Under the pieces are notes generated by a model. That model ran no database searches and had not been told where the DNA came from. It saw only the letters and a program-made list of their open reading frames with translations. The position numbers and the translations under genes are program-made. Below are positions 46,512-55,463 of a DNA stretch of 64,000 nucleotides, one piece after another (position 1 is the first letter of the stretch; each line of letters opens with the position of its first letter). Source of the DNA: Vacuolonema iberomarrocanum LEGE 07170. Its GTDB lineage: Bacteria; Cyanobacteriota; Cyanobacteriia; Elainellales; Elainellaceae. Where the stretch lies: NCBI GenBank assembly GCA_015207365.1, contig JADEXA010000005.1, positions 1 through 64,000 of the forward strand, in the 5' to 3' direction.

Positions 46512-47438
46512 ATGCAGCCATCATTACCTGAAACCCAAACGCCAGCGGCATCTGGCGCACTGATGACGGATTTCACTCGAGCCAGTGACGTTACACAAGT
46601 CTTGCCTTCAGGGCCAATCCTTTCCAGTCAGCCGGGGCAATGGAATGGCGTGCATCTGAGCTACTACCAGCATCCGCCTTACGAGATTCCGGAAGTCGCC
46701 TCTAAGCATCATTTGATTCTAGTGCATTTAGAGGTACCGACGCAGGTTGAACAATGGATGGGAACAGAATTTCAAAAAATTCACTTTCAGGTTGGCAGTG
46801 TTCTGGTTGTTCCGGCGCAGACGCCTCATTCTGCCAATTGGGATGCAGAAAATCGCTACTTACTTCTCAGCCTTGATCCGATCGCATTTCTCGATATGGC
46901 GCAATCTGTTGACAATAGAACTACAGCAGAACTGCTCCCGCACTTTACAGCAGCAGAGCCGTTGATCCACGGGATCGGGCTATCGCTCAAAGCTGAACTT
47001 GAGTCCGGGAATTTGGGTGGGCGGTTATATGCCGACTCCCTTTGCACCACGTTGTTTAATCATCTGCTTCGCCATTACACAACTAAAGTTGCGGCTCTGC
47101 CGACTCTAGAAGGAGGGCTGCCGCGCTATCGGTTGCGGCGGGTCATGGAGTATGTGGATGCATACCTTGACCGCGATCTAGCTTTGGCTGAGCTGGCGGC
47201 GATCGCCCAACTCAGTCCTAACTACTTCACACGCCTGTTCAAGCAATCGACCGGACTCACCCCCCACCAGTATGTGATTCAGCAGCGTGTTGAACGGGCA
47301 AAACGGCTCTTGCATGAAGGCCATTCAACCCTTGCTGATGTCGCGTTAGCCGTTGGATTTGCTCACCAAAGCCATCTCAATCTTCACTTCAAGCGGTGGG
47401 TCGGCGTCACACCCAAAGCTTTTATCAACAATCAGTGA
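46512..47438 (+). CDS. AraC-family transcriptional regulator
   Basis: 308 residues from the ATG at 46512 (three codons after a possible TTG). N-terminal AraC-type cupin-like ligand domain about 45-175 (FQVGSVLVVPAQTPHSANW), then two helix-turn-helix motifs in the C-terminal 100 residues: LAELAAIAQLSPNYFTRLFK and LADVALAVGFAHQSHLNLHF. Ends with the usual KRWVGVTPKAF. It sits before an azoreductase stub and a MATE exporter on the same strand, a typical layout for a regulator controlling detoxification genes; its ligand is unknown. Confidence 0.92.
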   Translation: MQPSLPETQTPAASGALMTDFTRASDVTQVLPSGPILSSQPGQWNGVHLSYYQHPPYEIPEVASKHHLILVHLEVPTQVEQWMGTEFQKIHFQVGSVLVVPAQTPHSANWDAENRYLLLSLDPIAFLDMAQSVDNRTTAELLPHFTAAEPLIHGIGLSLKAELESGNLGGRLYADSLCTTLFNHLLRHYTTKVAALPTLEGGLPRYRLRRVMEYVDAYLDRDLALAELAAIAQLSPNYFTRLFKQSTGLTPHQYVIQQRVERAKRLLHEGHSTLADVALAVGFAHQSHLNLHFKRWVGVTPKAFINNQ

Positions 47439-47457
47439 TGCTAGTCTCCAAACTATT

Positions 47458-47490
47458 GTTTGCGCCCGCTGCAATGCAGCGGGCGCAAAC
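47458..47490 (+). repeat. Shortened copy of the AACCCAA-type palindrome
   Basis: GTTTGCGCCCGCTGCA and its complement, 33 bp, correspond to the inner stem of the copies at 31945 and 56935. It lies 20 bases after the AraC stop and may serve as its terminator. Confidence 0.7.
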
Positions 47491-47607
47491 AAATTTGATG
47501 TTAGTGAGAATGTGCAAAAAATCGGAGAAAGCGGCAAGATTCCGAGGTTCAGCCTTCTGCATACTCTAATTAATCTGCTGAATTGTCGGTAAAGGAACGC
47601 ATTGCAC

Positions 47608-47748
47608 ATGTCACATATTCTGCATCTCGACGCTAGCCCAAGGGGTAGTCGTTCAGTTTCGCGTGCCCTCACGAAGGAATTTGTGTCGAGTTGGGTTCAG
47701 CACCACCCGCACGATACTGACGACAAACTGATGAGTTGCAGAATCTAA
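47608..47748 (+). pseudogene. Azoreductase (AzoR) N-terminal stub
   Basis: 46 codons from an ATG at 47608: MSHILHLDASPRGSRSVSRA and then LTKEFVSSWVQHHP. This is the start of FMN-dependent NADH-azoreductases, including the SPRGSRS flavin-phosphate loop. A stop comes at 47746, after about a quarter of the usual 200 residues, and no continuation of the family is visible in any frame before the next gene. It is therefore a truncated remnant. It lies between an AraC regulator and a MATE exporter, and may once have been a target of that regulator. Confidence 0.7.
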
Positions 47749-47876
47749 GGATAGTTTTTCTGAGACAGGGACGTACTGAGCCTCATCTCAGAAAAAATCA
47801 TCCCCTCAATCAGCAATACTCGAACGGGTGAGAACGATAGTTTAGCTATTTCGCGTGGGTTGAAAACCGCTTAACA

Positions 47877-49280
47877 ATGACTTATCACACTGAATCACTC
47901 CTCCCCGCCGCAAGAGTTGACGTGCAGGGCAAACGTCGCGTGGATTATCGAGGCATCTTACTGCTCGCGTTTCCGCTGTTTCTCAGTAGTGGGGTTCAAG
48001 CGATATTGAACCTAACGGACTCCTGGTTTATTGGACGCCTCTCGACCGATGCGATCGCCGCTATGGGAGCACTGTACTTCCTCATCCTGGTGCTGTTCAT
48101 CCTGTTTGGCGGGGTCGGCATGTATGTGCAAACCTTGGTGGCTCAAGCCTATGGAGAAGGCAAATCCCATCAAGCAGCTCAAGCCGTTGGAGCCGGATGT
48201 TGGAGTGCATTATTGCTGACGCCGCTATTCGTTTTGCTCGCTTTTTCAGGAACCGAACTACTCAGGTTGTTTCAGTTCTCGCCAGCGGTTGAGCAGTTAG
48301 CCATCGATTATTGGACGCCGCGTCTTCTGGGGTTAGCGATCGCCATTACAAATTTAGGACTGACTGCCTTCTTCAACGGCATTGGAAAAACAACGATTAC
48401 GCTATGGGTTTCGATCGCCATCGCCCTGCTCAACGTAGTTCTAAACGAGGGTTTGATGTTTCAGTTGGGTATGGGCATGGCAGGAGCGGCCTGGGCGACC
48501 ACCCTTTCGCTCATGGCTGGCATGGTGCTTTTCCTCTGTGTCTTCCTGGGCCGTAAGATGCGTCATGATTTCCAGTCCCACCAGATCTGGAAGCCCCAGT
48601 GGTCAATGATTCGCTATCTGTTTGCCTCAGGCATCCCCCTCGGATTCCTGATGACCGCTGATCTAACTGGAATTGCCTTCTTCCAAATCATGCAGGTCAA
48701 ACTTGGGGTTGTGCCAGGAGCGGCCACGCAGGTTGTGATGATGCTGACTTCGACAGCCTACATGCCGACCCTGGGAATCGCTCAGGCAGGAACCACGCTG
48801 GTTGGGCAGTCGATTGGTGCGGGCAACCGCCGCTGGGCTAAGCGCTTGGGCAATGTGGCGATCGCCCTATGCGTCATCTACGCCATTGTCGTGAATGTCT
48901 TGCTCGCGCTCAATGGGCAATGGCTGGTGCCCCTCTTCGTCACCACAACCGATGGCCAGGTCGAAGCGGTCATTGCCCTGAGTCAAACCTTGCTCTGGCT
49001 AGCCGTTGCCTACAACGCCTTTAATGCCTTGAATATCGGCAGTGCCTTTTGCCTTCAGGGAACCAGCGACATTAGAATGCCGAGTCTCATTGCCGTTCTC
49101 TTAAGCTGGCTCGGCTTTGTGCCATTGACCCATATCCTCACCTTTGCTCAAGGAGAAGGGCTTGTTAACGGGTTGCCCCAACTCGGCCTCGGGGTGTTTG
49201 GCGGCTGGACGGCTGCCATCCTGTTTACCCTGGTGCTAAGTGCGTCGCTATTCTGGCGATGGCGATCGGGGGGCGGTTGA
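47877..49280 (+). CDS. MATE-family multidrug exporter (NorM type)
   Basis: 467 residues with about 12 membrane segments in two related halves. Starts with the MATE pattern LAFPLFLSSGVQAILNLTDSWFIGRL and shows GTTLVGQSIGAGNRRWAKRL at the start of the second half. Uses an Na+ or H+ gradient to export organic cations or metabolites across the inner membrane; the substrate is unknown. The preceding AraC gene may regulate it. It ends three bases before the convergent FAS1 gene, with no room for separate terminators. Confidence 0.92.
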   Translation: MTYHTESLLPAARVDVQGKRRVDYRGILLLAFPLFLSSGVQAILNLTDSWFIGRLSTDAIAAMGALYFLILVLFILFGGVGMYVQTLVAQAYGEGKSHQAAQAVGAGCWSALLLTPLFVLLAFSGTELLRLFQFSPAVEQLAIDYWTPRLLGLAIAITNLGLTAFFNGIGKTTITLWVSIAIALLNVVLNEGLMFQLGMGMAGAAWATTLSLMAGMVLFLCVFLGRKMRHDFQSHQIWKPQWSMIRYLFASGIPLGFLMTADLTGIAFFQIMQVKLGVVPGAATQVVMMLTSTAYMPTLGIAQAGTTLVGQSIGAGNRRWAKRLGNVAIALCVIYAIVVNVLLALNGQWLVPLFVTTTDGQVEAVIALSQTLLWLAVAYNAFNALNIGSAFCLQGTSDIRMPSLIAVLLSWLGFVPLTHILTFAQGEGLVNGLPQLGLGVFGGWTAAILFTLVLSASLFWRWRSGGG

Positions 49281-49283
49281 TGC

Positions 49284-49685
49284 CTACCCCATCAAAATGA
49301 CGCGGTTGATCACATGGATAATGCCGTTATCCGCTTCAATGTCCGGCGTCAGCACCGTGGCGTTCTTCACCTCAAACACGCCATTGCAATTGATTGGGAT
49401 TGGTGAGCCTTCCAAAGATGTAAGGCTGTCGACCGCAGCGAGGTCGGCGCGGCTATATTTGCCAGACACCACATGAAACTTGAGGATGCGTCCCAATTGC
49501 GGTGGATTTTGTACCAGGGTTTGCACGGTTCCAGGGGGAAGCGCGTCAAACGCATCATCGACCGGCGCAAATACCGTGAAGGGGCCAGGGCTTTTGAGGG
49601 CGTCGACCAGACCTGCTGCTTGTACCGCCGCAACCAGAGTCTTGAAAGAATCTGCGCCCACTGCAATATCTACGATATCCGCCAT
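49284..49685 (-). CDS. Fasciclin (FAS1) domain protein
   Basis: 133 residues, one complete FAS1 domain and nothing else. H1 motif [14 protein letters not shown] and H2 region [12 protein letters not shown] are both clear, with a YH-like central HVVSGKYS. In bacteria this domain usually mediates adhesion outside the cell, but no signal peptide is present here, so either it stays in the cytosol or leaves by an unknown route; such signal-less FAS1 proteins are common in cyanobacteria. An AGAGGA stretch lies just before the ATG. Confidence 0.93.
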   Translation of the reverse strand: MADIVDIAVGADSFKTLVAAVQAAGLVDALKSPGPFTVFAPVDDAFDALPPGTVQTLVQNPPQLGRILKFHVVSGKYSRADLAAVDSLTSLEGSPIPINCNGVFEVKNATVLTPDIEADNGIIHVINRVILMG

Positions 49686-50099
49686 TTCAAAATCCTCTTA
49701 AATCCGTAGGGTTCGGTGTGCAATCTGGAAAAATAGCAACGGTAAGGTCGGAGCCAGACGGCATGATCCCACTACGTGAAACAACGGGTGGATAAGCCTT
49801 TAGCCCATTTGGTACGTCTATGATTCAGTCTACACTGGAGCGTTACGGCGAATCTGCCTCCAATCCTTCGTTTCACTTATGGTGTGGCTAAAGGATGATT
49901 ATTATTGAGGGCTTACGCATCTGGCTGGTGGCACGGCCAAACGGATCGCTTCGTAGGTCAGCTTCTACAATGCCTAAAATAGGTTAAACTTCTGGCCAAC
50001 ATAAATGTTAGAAACAGATTGAACTCCAATCGTTTTCGAAAGGATGAATTCGTCTTTTCTATGTCTCTTTAGTCGAATTGATCGCTATCTAACGTCTGC
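49686..50099. other. Intergenic space between divergent FAS1 and CHAT genes
   Basis: About 410 bp without a gene or notable repeat. It must hold the promoters of the two divergent genes. I see no clear box. Confidence 0.35.
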
Positions 50100-50777
50100 A
50101 TGAGTGACGTGTCCTTCACGAAAACCATTTTGATTCTGTCTGCTAATCCAAGAGGGACAGACCCTTTGCGGTTGGATGAGGAAGTTCGAGAGATCGAGGA
50201 AGGAATCCAACGATCGCGCTATCGAGATACGTTCATCATTCAGCACAAGACGGCGGTGCGGCCTCGCGATGTGCAGCGAGCCATGTTGGACTTTAAGCCG
50301 CAGATTGTTCATTTTTGCGGGCATGGAACTGGGGATGCGGGGCTGATTCTGGAGGATGAATCCGGGAAAGTAAAGCCCGTTAGGGGAACAGCCCTGGCGA
50401 ATTTGTTTGAGTTGTTTTCGCGGCAGGTGGAGTGTGTTTTGCTAAATGCCTGCTACTCGGAGGTACAGGCAAAGGAGATAGCTAACCATATTCCCTATGT
50501 GATTGGGATGAACCAGTCCATTGGCGATCGCGCTGCCATTGAGTTTGCTACCAGTTTTTACGATGCATTGGGAGCTGGGAGAACCGTCGAGTTCGCCTTT
50601 AAGCTGGGCAAAAATGCCATGCAGCTTGCGGGCATCGCGGAAGATCAAACCCCCGTGCTGTTATCCGGGGGGTCGGGACAGACACCATCGAAAGAGAAGC
50701 GATCGCGCATTTTCATTAGCTACAAGCGGGGAGTATCGCCAGATGAAGCGGTAGCCATGGAGGTGTACCACGCATGA
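50100..50777 (+). pseudogene. CHAT protease-like protein with truncated TIR domain
   Basis: 225 residues remain. Residues 8-190 form a CHAT (caspase-like) domain with the expected dyad: His in VHFCGHG (His71 and His75) and Cys118 in LLNACYS. After a linker a TIR domain begins with RIFISYKRGVSPDEAVAMEV and stops after about 20 residues. One base further the other frame reads on as SQQ, as expected for an intact TIR, and then turns into transposase. So the gene appears to have lost the rest of its TIR, including the catalytic Glu, to an insertion or rearrangement plus a 1-base shift. CHAT and TIR modules act in bacterial cell-death and anti-phage signalling; the CHAT half might still be made. 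Confidence 0.75.
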
Positions 50778-50787
50778 GCCAACAGCC

Positions 50788-51289
50788 CCTCAAAGCCAAT
50801 CGCCAAGTTGATGATTCAGGCGCTCACCAAGCCTCTCAGCGTATGGATAGCCTGAGCTGGAACGAGACGGAGCTCCAATCGGGCAAACGCTTAAAAATCA
50901 AAGGCTTTCCCAAAGACCCCAAAGTGCAGTGTTTCCGGGTTGTGGTGTCTACCCACCGCACGGACTTCGTTGTCACCAACGCGATGGCTACAACAACCAC
51001 GGAGGCGATACAACAGGCGTGTGGCTTTCGTTGGACGATTGAGCAACTGCACCGGGAAACCAAACAAGTGACGAGCTTAGAGGCTTGACAACGCCGCAAA
51101 GCCCGGATTCAACGCAATCATATTGGCTGTGCGGTTCTGGTTTGGGTTCGCCTAAATGATTTGGCGCGCCAAGCGGGGCAAACCATTTATCAGCTCAAGC
51201 ACGGGTTGCTTGATCACTATCTCTGTCAGCAACTCAAGCACCCTTCTCTGACAATGGTTCCTGGACAATGGTTCCTGCGTAAGTCCTAA
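50788..51289 (+). mobile_element. Remnant of an IS701/IS4-type transposase
   Basis: Reads PLKANRQVDDSG, then TELQSGKRLKIKGFPKDPKV, VVSTHRTDFVVTNAMA and the catalytic-Glu region CGFRWTIEQLHRETKQVTSL, the C-terminal part of cyanobacterial IS701-like DDE transposases. An in-frame TGA at 51086 replaces what is probably a Cys codon; after it the homology continues (RRKARIQRNHIGCAVLVWVR, then GQTIYQLKHGLLDHYL). The N-terminal half is missing. Not functional. It directly follows the cut TIR gene. Confidence 0.8.
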
Positions 51290-51357
51290 TATGATACATG
51301 TTTACTGTCTGCAGTGTTTGCTGTCGTTGATTCGTTACCTTTCTCCCCAATCTACTT

Positions 51358-54300
51358 ATGCGAGTATGTTTTTCTGCACTGGCCTTTGCTTTGCCGACAA
51401 CATTGGGAGGGCTACTTCTATCGCTCCCGGCTGCTGCCCAACTTCCCCTTGAACCGGACAGTACCCTGGGAGGTGAGTCATCCGTCGTCACCCCTGTTGC
51501 TGGGTTGCCCGGTTTCTTCATTATTGAAGGGGGTGCGGCACGGGGCAGCAATCTATTCCACAGCTTCCAAGAATTCAACGTCAACGAGAATGGCGGTGTC
51601 TTCTTTGCGGACCCAGCGGCGATCGATAATGTGATTACCCGCGTCACAGGCAACAATCCCTCCAATATCTTGGGGTTTCTGGGGATGTTTAACGATGCCA
51701 ATCTGTTTCTGCTGAACCCCAACGGCATCTTCTTTGGCGAAAATGGGCGACTATCCCTGCAGGGATCGTTTGTTGCAAGCACTGCAGACAGTTTAATGTT
51801 TCCTGACGACCTGGACTTTAGCGCCGTTAACCCAGACCCGACCGCACTGCTTTCAATCAACGTTCCCATTGGCTTACAGTTTGGCGATCAACCCGCCCCC
51901 ATCATCACCAATGAGGCCCTTCTGACAGTGCCAACCGAGCAGAGTCTGATACTAGCCGGGGGGCCTGTCACGCTAGATGGAAGTTCTCTGTTTCTCTCAA
52001 TTCCAGACGAGACCGAGCCGTCATCGGGGCGGATTGAAGTAGCCGCCATTGGGGAGGCTGGGGCAGTCGATCTGGCCATTGACGGCAGGAATCTGGCGTT
52101 GCGTTTACCCGCAACCCTACAACGGGCTGATATCCGGCTACGCAACACCGCGTTTGTTGGAACCTCTGGTAATCGTGGTGGGGCGATCGCCCTCTATGGC
52201 GACCATGTAAGCCTACGGGATGGTAGCACTGTGAGCTTTGGCATTGGGCAAGACTTAGGAACAGTGGGGAGTCAGTTGGGCGATGTTCAGGTCGATGCAA
52301 CCGGACGAGTCTTGCTGTCTGGGGAAAGTTTCATTGAGAATGGCGTTTTTGCTGGGGGAACAGGAACGGGGGGCGACATTCGGATCGATGCAACCCAACT
52401 GATCGTGCGAGACGGAGCGAGCATTCGCTCTATTAGTAGTGGCAGAGGCGGGACAGGCGATATTCTCATTCGGGTACGCGATCGCCTCCTGGTTACTGGC
52501 ACGGACGCCCTAGGAAGCGCACCCAGTGCTATTACCAGTGAAATCCTCTCCGACGGCATCGGGTCAGGCGGCTCGATCGATATTGAGACAAGCGTGTTGC
52601 GCATCCAAAACGGCGGGGTAGTGAGGACAAGTCTTTTGGCAACGGGGGATGCCGGTGCGATTTCTATTCGAGCCAGCGATCGCCTTTGGGTATTGGGTCG
52701 CAGCGAAAATGGAGATCTAGCTAGTGCAATCTCAAGTTCTACAGAGCAGGGTAGCGTTGGGTCAGGTGGCAACCTCTTCCTCACAACGCGGGTCTTGGAG
52801 GTGCGAGATGGAGCCAATATCCTGTCTTCAGCGGCAGGGAGGGGCAATGCGGGGAATATCGTCATTCGGTCTGGCGATCGCATCCTTATATCCGATGCCG
52901 AAACCGATGCGTCGAGTAACAACACCTTTAGTCTCATTAGTACCAGTACCCTACCCGGTAGTGTGGGGCAGGGCGGCAATATCGATATTGCAACAAGGGT
53001 GCTGGAGTTACAAAACGGGGTACAAATTAGCACGTCTACGAATGGCATAGGAGATGCTGGAACGCTGCGACTCCAAGCCGATGACCGCATTCGCTTCTCA
53101 GATTCACGACAGGATGGACGCTTACCCACCAGTGTCTCGACCTCCGTCGGCATCCAAGGAATCGGGAATGGTGGAAGACTGGAGATCCGCACCCCTGTGC
53201 TTGAAATTCTGGATGGCAGCTTTGTTGATGCCAATACTCGAGGCAGAGGCGAGGCAGGACGCATCATTATTCAAGCGATCGATCGCATTCGTTTGGCTGG
53301 CAATAGCCAAAGTGGCGAACAAAGAAGCAGAATCTCCAGCTCCGTAAGCAGTACGGCAATCGGAAATGGAAATAACGTGGAAATCACGACTCCAATCCTG
53401 GAAGTGTTTGATGGGGGAAGCCTTTCAACGAATGTCTTTGGTCGGGGCAATGCCGGAAACGTGATCATCCGGGCAGCAAATCGTGTCCTCTTTTCTGGCA
53501 CAACGACTGATGCACGACTCGGGAGTGGGGCAACTAGCGATGTGCTCGAAGAAGCCGTGGGAAGGGGGGGGAATATCGAAATCATCACAGGCGTCCTAGA
53601 AGTGCGAGAGGGCGCGCGGATTGGAGCCCGCACCTCTGGGCGAGGCAATGCCGGAAACGTGATCATCCAGGCTCGCGATCGCGTCCGGTTTATTGGGCGA
53701 TCAGCCAGTGGTAACTTTCCGAGTGGGGCATTTAGTACGGCTGGAGCAACGGCCAACGGCAATGGTGGGAGCATAGAAATCAACACTGCCTTTCTGGAAG
53801 TGCGGAATGGGGCAGAAATCGATACCAGCACCTTTGGCCGGGGAGATGCTGGGGATGTTGTGCTCCGTGCTCGCGATCGCGCCATTTTTTCGGGAGTTCC
53901 CCTTGATGATCAGCCGTTTTCTGTCCTATCTAGTTCGATTCAAAGATCAGGGGTAGGACAGGGCGGAGATGTAACCATTACAACTCCTTTTCTGGAAGTC
54001 TCTGGGGGAGCTGTCGTAAGTACCTCCACCGCAGGGAGAGGTTCTGCCGGAAATGTTTTCATCAACACGGATCGCACGCTTGTGCGAGGCAGCAGCAATA
54101 TCCAAAGTGGCGTGGTGGAAGGTGCGCAGGGCAACGGGAGCAACGTCGAAATTCGCACACGAATTCTGCAATTGCGAGGCGGCGGACAAATCCTCACCAA
54201 TACTGAAGCGGGAGGCAATGCGGGGAATGTGGTTGTGCGGGCGGGCGATCGCCTCGTCATTTCTGGCCCCCAATCCGACAGATTCGAGGCGCTCACTGGC

Positions 54301-55191
54301 GTTTTTAGTGTGGTCGAGGAAGGGGCAGTGGGGAATGGGGGTACCATCGACATCCGCTCTCCCTTGGTGGATATAGACAACGGGGTGTTATCGGCCGAAA
54401 GCCAGGGCGCGGGCATCGGTGGCAATATCTTCATCGCTACCGATCGCCTGCAACTAGCCAATCAGTCACAAATCAACACCGAAACCTTCAGCACCGATGG
54501 GGGTAACATCACCCTCACCGTTGATGACCTCTTCTTGCTGCGAGAGAATAGCTTGGTCTCCACTGAAGCCGGAACCACCCAGAGTGGCGGCGATGGGGGC
54601 GACATCACCATCAACAATTCCGATGGCTTCATCGTCGCTGTCCCCGATGAAAACAGCGACATCGTGGCCAATGCCTTCGAGGGGCGGGGCGGCAACATTC
54701 GCATCACCACCCAAGGCATTTTCGGGCTAGAGTTCCGCGACGAGCGGACACCCCTCAGCGACATCACCGCCAGCTCTGAAATCGGCGTCGATGGTGACGT
54801 GGAAATTATTACCCCCAACGTCGATCCGACCCAGGGTTTAGTCGAACTGCCAACCGACGTGGTCGATGCCGCCAACCAAATTGGGCAGGTCTGTCCCACA
54901 GGTCCCGGTGCAGCGGCACAGTTAGGGAGCTTCGTGGTGACGGGACGCGGTGGCATGTCTCATAGTCCCCTCAACGTGCTGGATGACCCCGACATCACCG
55001 TAGATTGGCTAGAAGACGGCACACCTACTATTGAGGAGACGAATGAACCGATCCCCCAAAGCCAAAGCCAACCCCCCGCGCTGGTAGAAGCCGACGGCTG
55101 GATCCGCAGCGAGGAGGGTCAGGTTCAGTTGGTGGCCACCCAAGCCGTTTCAGAATCAGGGGTGGAAGACAGCCTACATCCCTGTCCTTAA
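51358..55191 (+). CDS. TPS-type exoprotein (filamentous haemagglutinin N-terminal domain)
   Basis: 1277 residues. Signal peptide ending near AAAQLP (about 28), then the two-partner-secretion domain to about residue 270 with FLLNPNGIFFGENGRLSLQG (NPNG motif). A beta-helix follows, built of nine to ten repeats of about 78 residues, each with a pattern like LEVRDGA, GRGNAGNVVIRA, DRVLFSG and GxGGNIEI. The C-terminus has the cyanobacterial cap QVCPTGPGAAAQLGSFVVTGRGG. It would be carried across the outer membrane by a TpsB partner, which is not in this window. Probably a surface adhesin. Repeat DNA may allow copy-number change. Confidence 0.93.
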   Translation: MRVCFSALAFALPTTLGGLLLSLPAAAQLPLEPDSTLGGESSVVTPVAGLPGFFIIEGGAARGSNLFHSFQEFNVNENGGVFFADPAAIDNVITRVTGNNPSNILGFLGMFNDANLFLLNPNGIFFGENGRLSLQGSFVASTADSLMFPDDLDFSAVNPDPTALLSINVPIGLQFGDQPAPIITNEALLTVPTEQSLILAGGPVTLDGSSLFLSIPDETEPSSGRIEVAAIGEAGAVDLAIDGRNLALRLPATLQRADIRLRNTAFVGTSGNRGGAIALYGDHVSLRDGSTVSFGIGQDLGTVGSQLGDVQVDATGRVLLSGESFIENGVFAGGTGTGGDIRIDATQLIVRDGASIRSISSGRGGTGDILIRVRDRLLVTGTDALGSAPSAITSEILSDGIGSGGSIDIETSVLRIQNGGVVRTSLLATGDAGAISIRASDRLWVLGRSENGDLASAISSSTEQGSVGSGGNLFLTTRVLEVRDGANILSSAAGRGNAGNIVIRSGDRILISDAETDASSNNTFSLISTSTLPGSVGQGGNIDIATRVLELQNGVQISTSTNGIGDAGTLRLQADDRIRFSDSRQDGRLPTSVSTSVGIQGIGNGGRLEIRTPVLEILDGSFVDANTRGRGEAGRIIIQAIDRIRLAGNSQSGEQRSRISSSVSSTAIGNGNNVEITTPILEVFDGGSLSTNVFGRGNAGNVIIRAANRVLFSGTTTDARLGSGATSDVLEEAVGRGGNIEIITGVLEVREGARIGARTSGRGNAGNVIIQARDRVRFIGRSASGNFPSGAFSTAGATANGNGGSIEINTAFLEVRNGAEIDTSTFGRGDAGDVVLRARDRAIFSGVPLDDQPFSVLSSSIQRSGVGQGGDVTITTPFLEVSGGAVVSTSTAGRGSAGNVFINTDRTLVRGSSNIQSGVVEGAQGNGSNVEIRTRILQLRGGGQILTNTEAGGNAGNVVVRAGDRLVISGPQSDRFEALTGVFSVVEEGAVGNGGTIDIRSPLVDIDNGVLSAESQGAGIGGNIFIATDRLQLANQSQINTETFSTDGGNITLTVDDLFLLRENSLVSTEAGTTQSGGDGGDITINNSDGFIVAVPDENSDIVANAFEGRGGNIRITTQGIFGLEFRDERTPLSDITASSEIGVDGDVEIITPNVDPTQGLVELPTDVVDAANQIGQVCPTGPGAAAQLGSFVVTGRGGMSHSPLNVLDDPDITVDWLEDGTPTIEETNEPIPQSQSQPPALVEADGWIRSEEGQVQLVATQAVSESGVEDSLHPCP

Positions 55192-55223
55192 CGCCCACTG
55201 TCTAAAAATTCAAACAATCATCA

Positions 55224-55407
55224 GAACTTACGCATTTTATTGATATAGCGGTGTGCAGCCGCGTCAAGCACAGAAATGGATGTGTATGGGCGCTTTGCGC
55301 CCATACACATCCGTACTTAACTAACGCGCATAGCGCTATAGTTTGGCCGCGACGCGGCCAAACTATCAACGAATTCACTCGGGATGACGTAAGGTTTGCG
55401 TAAGTCC
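55224..55407. repeat. ACTTACGCA palindrome, interrupted copy
   Basis: Ends GAACTTACGCA and TGCGTAAGTCC, as in 46373-46461. The inner hairpin arms TTGATAGTTTGGCCGC and GCGGCCAAACTATCAA are perfect once the element 55244-55340 and one TA are removed. As it stands the left arm is cut after TTGA. Confidence 0.88.
55244..55340. mobile_element. TA-type miniature element, copy 3 (97 bp), inside a palindrome
   Basis: Ends TATAGCGGTGTGCAGCCGC and ACGCGCATAGCGCTATA. The core hairpin has perfect 16-bp arms GGATGTGTATGGGCGC (55278-55293 and 55297-55312) with a TTT loop. The element is bordered by TA on both sides, and the palindrome it splits needs only one TA, so this is a target-site duplication of 2 bp. 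That fits IS630/Tc1-mariner-type transposition in trans. Confidence 0.9.
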
Positions 55408-55463
55408 TGTGTCAGTTAAGCTGACAATCCCTGGCTAATGCGAGGTTTGCGTCAGTCCTGTTA

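Noticed and set aside
52287-54956. Several long open frames on the minus strand (326, 204, 173 and 164 codons) opposite the TPS exoprotein
   Set aside because: They mirror the repeat pattern of the plus-strand gene, have Arg/Pro/Ser/Ile-rich composition typical of antisense frames, and no ribosome sites or domains.
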